64,000 nt of DNA from Streptacidiphilus sp. PB12-B1b (lineage in GTDB: Bacteria > Actinomycetota > Actinomycetes > Streptomycetales > Streptomycetaceae): the NCBI RefSeq assembly GCF_014084125.1, contig NZ_CP048405.1:5518001-5582000 (forward strand), given 5' to 3'. Below the pieces are notes generated by a model, which saw nothing but the letters and a program-made list of their open reading frames with translations, made no database searches and was not told the origin of the DNA. The translations under genes were made by a program, and so were the position numbers. Every line of letters begins with the position of its first letter. Within the stretch, counting starts at the first letter, position 1. Of the stretch, positions 60,694-64,000 are shown one piece after another.

Positions 60694-62093
60694 GCAACCG
60701 GGAGCCGCTTCCGCCGCACGAGGTCGTCGAGCGGGCGCTTGCGAGGTCCACGACCTCTGCATGCATCGTGATCGCCGAGGCGGTCTCCAGTGTCAATCTT
60801 CGCTGGGCTGGGAACTCCCTCATCAGCAACGGCGACACCCGCGCCCGTACCGCCACCGTGATAGCGCTCGACCACCGGGCCGACGGAATCGCCGCCGGCA
60901 CGGTCACCAGAGCAGTCGCCGACACCGGCCAACTGGCCCGCTTGGTCGAGGACGCCGAAGCCGTCGCCAGGCATCAGCGGCCGGTCGAGGACGCCCTACC
61001 GCTGGTAGCGAGCCGCTCCGCAGTGCCGGGGTTCACGGATCCCCCGGTCGAGACGGACATCAGTGTGTTCACGGGACTCGCGCCCGCCCTCCGTGAGACG
61101 TTCGCCGAGGCCACAGCAGCGGACCGCACGCTCTACGGCTACGCCGAGCACACCGTGGCCACGACCTACGTCGGCAGCTCCTCCGGGTTGCGCGCCCGGC
61201 ACGACGGACCAGTCGGAAAGCTTGAACTGACCGTCAAAACGGGCGACGGAGAACGCTCCGCCTGGGGCGGTGCCGGCACCACGGACTTCACCGACGTGGA
61301 CGTGGAGGCGTTGGCCGGACAACTCGCCCAACGCCTGGCCTGGGGAAAGAGGCGCGTCAACCTGCCACCGGGACGGTACGAGACGGTACTGCCGCCGAGT
61401 GCGGTCGCCGACCTGATGCTGCATCTGTACTCCTGGGCCAGCTCGGCGGAGGCGATCGAAGGGAACAACGCCTTCTCACGACCGGGAGCCGACGGCGGGA
61501 CACGCATCGGCGAACGTCTGTCCGCGCTGCCATTGGACCTCTACAGCGACCCGAGCATGCCCGGGCTCCAGTGCACACCGTTCGTCACGGCCCACACGTC
61601 CGGACTGGACGTGTCGGTGTTCGACAACGGACACCCCCTCGACCGCACGGACTGGATCCGCGACGGCGTCCTGACAGCGCTTCCGATGTCCCGCCACGGC
61701 GCGTCCACGACCGGGAGGAACCCGACTCCCCGTATCGACAACCTGATCCTGTCCCGACGAGGTGCCACCTCGTCGATGAACGACCTGATCAGCGCCACCG
61801 ACTACGGGCTGCTGCTGACCAGCCTCTGGTACGTCCGGGACCTGGACCCGCAGACACTGCTGCTCACCGGGCTGACCCGGGACGGCGTGTATCTGATCGA
61901 CTCGGGAGAGGTGGTCGGTGAGGTCGGCAACTTCCGGTTCAACGACAGCCCGCTCGACCTCCTGTCACGGATCACCGAGGCAGGCGTGACCACTGCAGCA
62001 TTGCCCAGAGAACGGAGCTCAGCCGCCCGAACGGCGATGCCCGCGGTCCGCGCCTCCAACTTCAACATGTCGACAGCCAGCCGGGCACGATGA
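60690..62093 (+). CDS. TldE/PmbA-like subunit
   Basis: A 467-residue partner of the TldD-like protein: LRWAGNSLISNGDTRARTAT at the N terminus, NLPPGRYETVLPPSAVADLM in the middle, SSAEAIEGNNAFSRPGADGG and the C-terminal GRNPTPRIDNLILSRRGATS, DYGLLLTSLWYVRDLDPQTL. TldE has no zinc motif and completes the active chamber of the heterodimer. GTG 60690 overlaps the tldD-like stop. This is the last gene of the candidate RiPP cluster; the DNA after it is transposon debris. Confidence 0.92.
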   Translation: MSNREPLPPHEVVERALARSTTSACIVIAEAVSSVNLRWAGNSLISNGDTRARTATVIALDHRADGIAAGTVTRAVADTGQLARLVEDAEAVARHQRPVEDALPLVASRSAVPGFTDPPVETDISVFTGLAPALRETFAEATAADRTLYGYAEHTVATTYVGSSSGLRARHDGPVGKLELTVKTGDGERSAWGGAGTTDFTDVDVEALAGQLAQRLAWGKRRVNLPPGRYETVLPPSAVADLMLHLYSWASSAEAIEGNNAFSRPGADGGTRIGERLSALPLDLYSDPSMPGLQCTPFVTAHTSGLDVSVFDNGHPLDRTDWIRDGVLTALPMSRHGASTTGRNPTPRIDNLILSRRGATSSMNDLISATDYGLLLTSLWYVRDLDPQTLLLTGLTRDGVYLIDSGEVVGEVGNFRFNDSPLDLLSRITEAGVTTAALPRERSSAARTAMPAVRASNFNMSTASRAR

Positions 62094-62366
62094 GTCCGGC
62101 GGGAGCTCTGAAGGCTCCTCACCAGCAGCTGCCCGGGGTTCAGCCCATGTGGTTGAGGTGAGGAGCTTCAGCCACATGATCGATCCTCTGACCTGAGCAT
62201 CCGGTGGCACAGAGTGCAGCTGCAGAGGATCCTGGAAGCCGGCATCCGGCGTTGCAAGGCCAACCGGGCGTCCGAGGAGGAGCGGGAACGGGCCCGTCAG
62301 CACGCCGCCGCGCCGGCTGCCGAGTTCGAGACCTTCGCACGCTGGGGCAGACCTACGCGGGGGTGA

Positions 62367-62522
62367 TCCGAAATCTGGCCCGATCAGGGCTTTGCAGGCC
62401 GCCTGGTCGACTGGGCCGCCGGAACCCTCGGCCGGCAGTTGGAGATCGTCCGCAAGGACCCCGACCAGCGGGGTTTCCAGGTCCAGCCGAAGCGGTGGGC
62501 GGTAGAGCGCACCTTCTCGTAG
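62367..62522 (+). pseudogene. IS5-type transposase relic
   Basis: A 51-codon frame reads SEIWPDQGFAGRLVDWAAGT, LEIVRKDPDQRGFQVQPKRW-A-V-E-R-T, the C-terminal catalytic region (with the E of the triad in the W-x-V-E-R-T block) of an IS5-type transposase, then stops. A preceding stretch (62213-62350) encodes an Arg/Glu-rich segment, RILEAGIRRCKANRASEEER, that I cannot assign. No start, catalytic aspartates or ends remain. Confidence 0.6.
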
Positions 62523-62594
62523 CTCACCCGCTCCCCCACTGCGGCCCAACCAATACCAACTGAACCAGGACAGAGGGACCGCTACTGTCATGCC

Positions 62595-62726
62595 GTGATC
62601 GACTTCAACGCAGCCCGTCTCGGGGCCGAGGCAGCGTACCGCCTACGGGAAGCCGACTGCCGCACCGTCGAATCCGGCCTCAACGACGACGAGTTCGAGC
62701 GCATCGAGGCGACCTACGGCTTCTAG
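62595..62726 (+). pseudogene. Truncated SMI1/KNR4-like N terminus
   Basis: A 43-codon frame from GTG 62595 reads IDFNAARLGAEAAYRLREAD and NDDEFERIEATYGF, then TAG. The E-x-A-R-I-E-x-x-Y-G-F pattern resembles the beginning of SMI1/KNR4-family proteins of Streptomyces, which normally continue for over 100 residues. The stop lies exactly at the IS630 junction, but the sequence before insertion would also have read TAG, so the gene was already cut short or differently ended. Confidence 0.4.
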
Positions 62727-63858
62727 TGTCCTGCGCCTGAAGTTCGCTGTATATGTGTAGCCTTGGTCTGTGGCGCGAATGGGGCGGCCGATGGCCGAGC
62801 TGACGTTGACGGACGATGAGCGCGAGACGTTGGTCCGCTGGTCGCGGCGGGCCAAGTCCTCGCAGGCGCTGGCGCAACGCTGCCGGATCGTTCTCGGCTG
62901 TGCGGAGGGGAAGTCGAACCAGGTGGTCGCTGCCGAGTTGGGCATCTGGCCGCAGACGGTCGGCAAGTGGCGGCGGCGTTTCCTGGAGAGCCGTCTGGAT
63001 GGCCTGGCCGACGAGCAACGGCCCGGCGCCCCCAGGAAGATCGGCGATGACCAGGTCGAGGACCTGGTCATCGCCACGCTGGAGCGGGCTCCCAAGGATG
63101 CGACGCACTGGTCGCGGGCGTCCATGGCAGCCGAGAGCGGGCTGTCGAAGTCCACGGTCGGCCGGGTCTGGAAGGCGTTCGGCCTCAAGCCGCACCTGGT
63201 GGAGACCTTTAAGCTCAGCAAGGACCCGCAGTTCATCGACAAGGTCCGCGACGTGGTCGGGCTCTACCTGGACCCGCCGGAGCGGGCCCTGGTCCTGTGC
63301 GTGGACGAGAAGAGCCAGATCCAGGCGCTGGACCGCTCGGCACCGGTCCTGCCGATGATGCCCGGGATGCCCGAGCGACGCACCCACGACTACCTGCGCA
63401 ACGGCGTCACCACACTGTTCGCCGCACTGGACGTGGCCACGGGCGAGGTCATCGGCTCACTCCACCGCCGACACCGGGCCACGGAGTTCAAGAAGTTCCT
63501 CACCAAGCTGGACAAGGAAGTGCCGGCCGACCTGGACGTGCACCTCATCTGCGACAACTACGCCACCCACAAGACCCCCGCGATCCAGAAGTGGCTTGCC
63601 GCCCACCCGCGGTTCCACCTGCACTTCACCCCCACCAGCTCGTCCTGGCTCAACCAGGTCGAGCGGTGGTTCGGCCTGCTGACGGACAAGCAACTCCGAC
63701 GCGGAGTCCACACGTCCGTCCGCGCGCTGGAGAAGGACATCCGGGACTGGATCAAGACCTGGAACGGGAACCCACGGCCCTTCACCTGGACCAGGACCGC
63801 CGACGAGATCCTCGAACGACTCGCCACATATCTTGAACGATCTCCTGGCGCAGGACAC
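62726..63858 (+). mobile_element. IS630-family insertion sequence, apparently intact
   Basis: An 1133-base element with 12-base perfect terminal inverted repeats, GTGTCCTGCGCC at 62726-62737 and GGCGCAGGACAC at 63847-63858, imperfect for about nine bases further. It is flanked by a TA dinucleotide on each side (62724-62725 and 63859-63860), the target duplication typical of IS630/Tc1-mariner elements, here within CTAG. It encodes one full-length transposase. Intact ends, TA duplication and open frame suggest recent insertion. Confidence 0.9.
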
Positions 63859-63861
63859 TAG
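62770..63861 (+). CDS. IS630-family DDE transposase
   Basis: A 363-residue transposase. The N-terminal helix-turn-helix is RIVLGCAEGKSNQVVAAELG-I with TVGKWRRRFLESRLDGLAD. The DDE catalytic residues are the Asp in LVLCVDEKSQIQALDR, the Asp in HLICDNYATHK and the Glu in SSWLNQVERWFGLLTDKQLR. The length and motifs are complete. GTG 62770 is taken as the start; ATG 62779 or 62791 are alternatives. The stop codon TAG at 63859-63861 is not in the element: it is made by the duplicated target TA plus the next base. Confidence 0.93.
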   Translation: MARMGRPMAELTLTDDERETLVRWSRRAKSSQALAQRCRIVLGCAEGKSNQVVAAELGIWPQTVGKWRRRFLESRLDGLADEQRPGAPRKIGDDQVEDLVIATLERAPKDATHWSRASMAAESGLSKSTVGRVWKAFGLKPHLVETFKLSKDPQFIDKVRDVVGLYLDPPERALVLCVDEKSQIQALDRSAPVLPMMPGMPERRTHDYLRNGVTTLFAALDVATGEVIGSLHRRHRATEFKKFLTKLDKEVPADLDVHLICDNYATHKTPAIQKWLAAHPRFHLHFTPTSSSWLNQVERWFGLLTDKQLRRGVHTSVRALEKDIRDWIKTWNGNPRPFTWTRTADEILERLATYLERSPGAGH

Positions 63862-63930
63862 AAGGCCGATGAAGATGTTGGGTTCTGGCCCTGCCGGGTG
63901 AGTGGTGGGGCCAGACTCGTTTTTGTGGTG

Positions 63931-64000
63931 ATGGGTGAGTGGGGCGGGGAGGCCGTTGGGCCGGATGTGTGGGAGGCGTGCCGGGATCTGATTCCGGCGG
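63931..64000 (+). CDS. Possible start of an IS5-type transposase (partial)
   Basis: An open frame from ATG 63931 to the window edge reads MGEWGGEAVGPDVWEACRDL-I-P-A. The D-x-W-x-x-x-x-x-L-I-P pattern resembles the N terminus of IS5/IS1182-like transposases. Upstream, TCTGGCCC (63884-63891) and GGGCCAGA (63908-63915) form an inverted repeat. Too little is visible for a firm call. Confidence 0.35.
   Translation, partial: MGEWGGEAVGPDVWEACRDLIPA

Noticed and set aside
62595-63861. IS630 insertion splitting an SMI1/KNR4-like gene
   Set aside because: Removing the element and one TA restores CTAG, which still gives the TAG stop, and the downstream DNA does not continue the protein.
1-64000. CRISPR arrays, tRNA or rRNA genes, riboswitches, lasso-peptide genes
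   Set aside because: No regularly spaced repeats, cloverleaf-like segments, rRNA sequence, conserved riboswitch core or lasso cyclase/peptidase motifs were seen on reading.

Overview
The window is GC-rich DNA with strong G/C preference at third codon positions, frequent GTG starts and many ATGA/GTGA stop-start overlaps. Together with a MmyB-type XRE regulator, a HelD-like helicase, small membrane proteins of actinomycete type and IS630/IS3-type elements, this points to Streptomyces or a close relative. No rRNA, tRNA or CRISPR array was seen. The region is accessory: four blocks of specialised metabolism separated by ordinary genes and by strips of decayed mobile DNA.

Block A (1-10246): a partial 2-oxoglutarate/Fe(II) oxygenase, a glycosyltransferase, a nucleoside-sugar type epimerase, and a carrier-protein pathway made of a fold-III PLP decarboxylase, an acyl-CoA dehydrogenase-like protein, a methyltransferase, a free carrier protein, an adenylating ligase broken by a frameshift, a short-chain reductase and a transglutaminase-fold protein. 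The simplest reading is that an amino acid is loaded on the carrier, decarboxylated and oxidised, then transferred to a glycosylated scaffold. 10247-12254 holds gene relics and a TNT-domain toxin fragment with a probable immunity gene.

Block B (12774-24928, one minus-strand operon of 11 genes): two saccharopine dehydrogenase-type enzymes, an amino-acid flavin oxidase, an ornithine cyclodeaminase/ketimine reductase homologue, an EamA exporter, a serine thioesterase, an AMP ligase, a ketosynthase with an extra C-terminal KS-like segment, two hot-dog proteins, a class III aminotransferase and a carrier protein. This suggests a lysine-derived piperidine/pipecolate unit joined to a short acyl chain. 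A MmyB-like regulator faces it (25379-26260). 26357-31005 is ordinary: small membrane proteins, a two-component system, a membrane protein and a lipoprotein hydrolase.

Block C (31342-39682): an azole-forming RiPP cluster with a Cys/Ser-rich 65-residue precursor, a LanB-type glutamylation enzyme, an E1-like partner protein, a YcaO cyclodehydratase and an azoline dehydrogenase. No glutamate-elimination domain, pyridine synthase or exporter is visible. 39683-43348 is a graveyard of integrase, RHS, ice-binding-like and FUSC relics around one FkbM methyltransferase. A HelD-like ATPase follows.

Block D (45606-62093) is the most unusual: a 54-residue peptide with a Cys-Trp-containing C terminus, three ATP-grasp ligases (two of them recent duplicates), a PhyH-type oxygenase, a fused ABC exporter, an FAD monooxygenase, two PLP-fold proteins, a small D-x-x-W-H protein and a divergent TldD/TldE protease pair. 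It has the shape of a RiPP pathway that does not match a class I can name. The window ends in an intact IS630-family element (62726-63858) and the probable start of another transposase.
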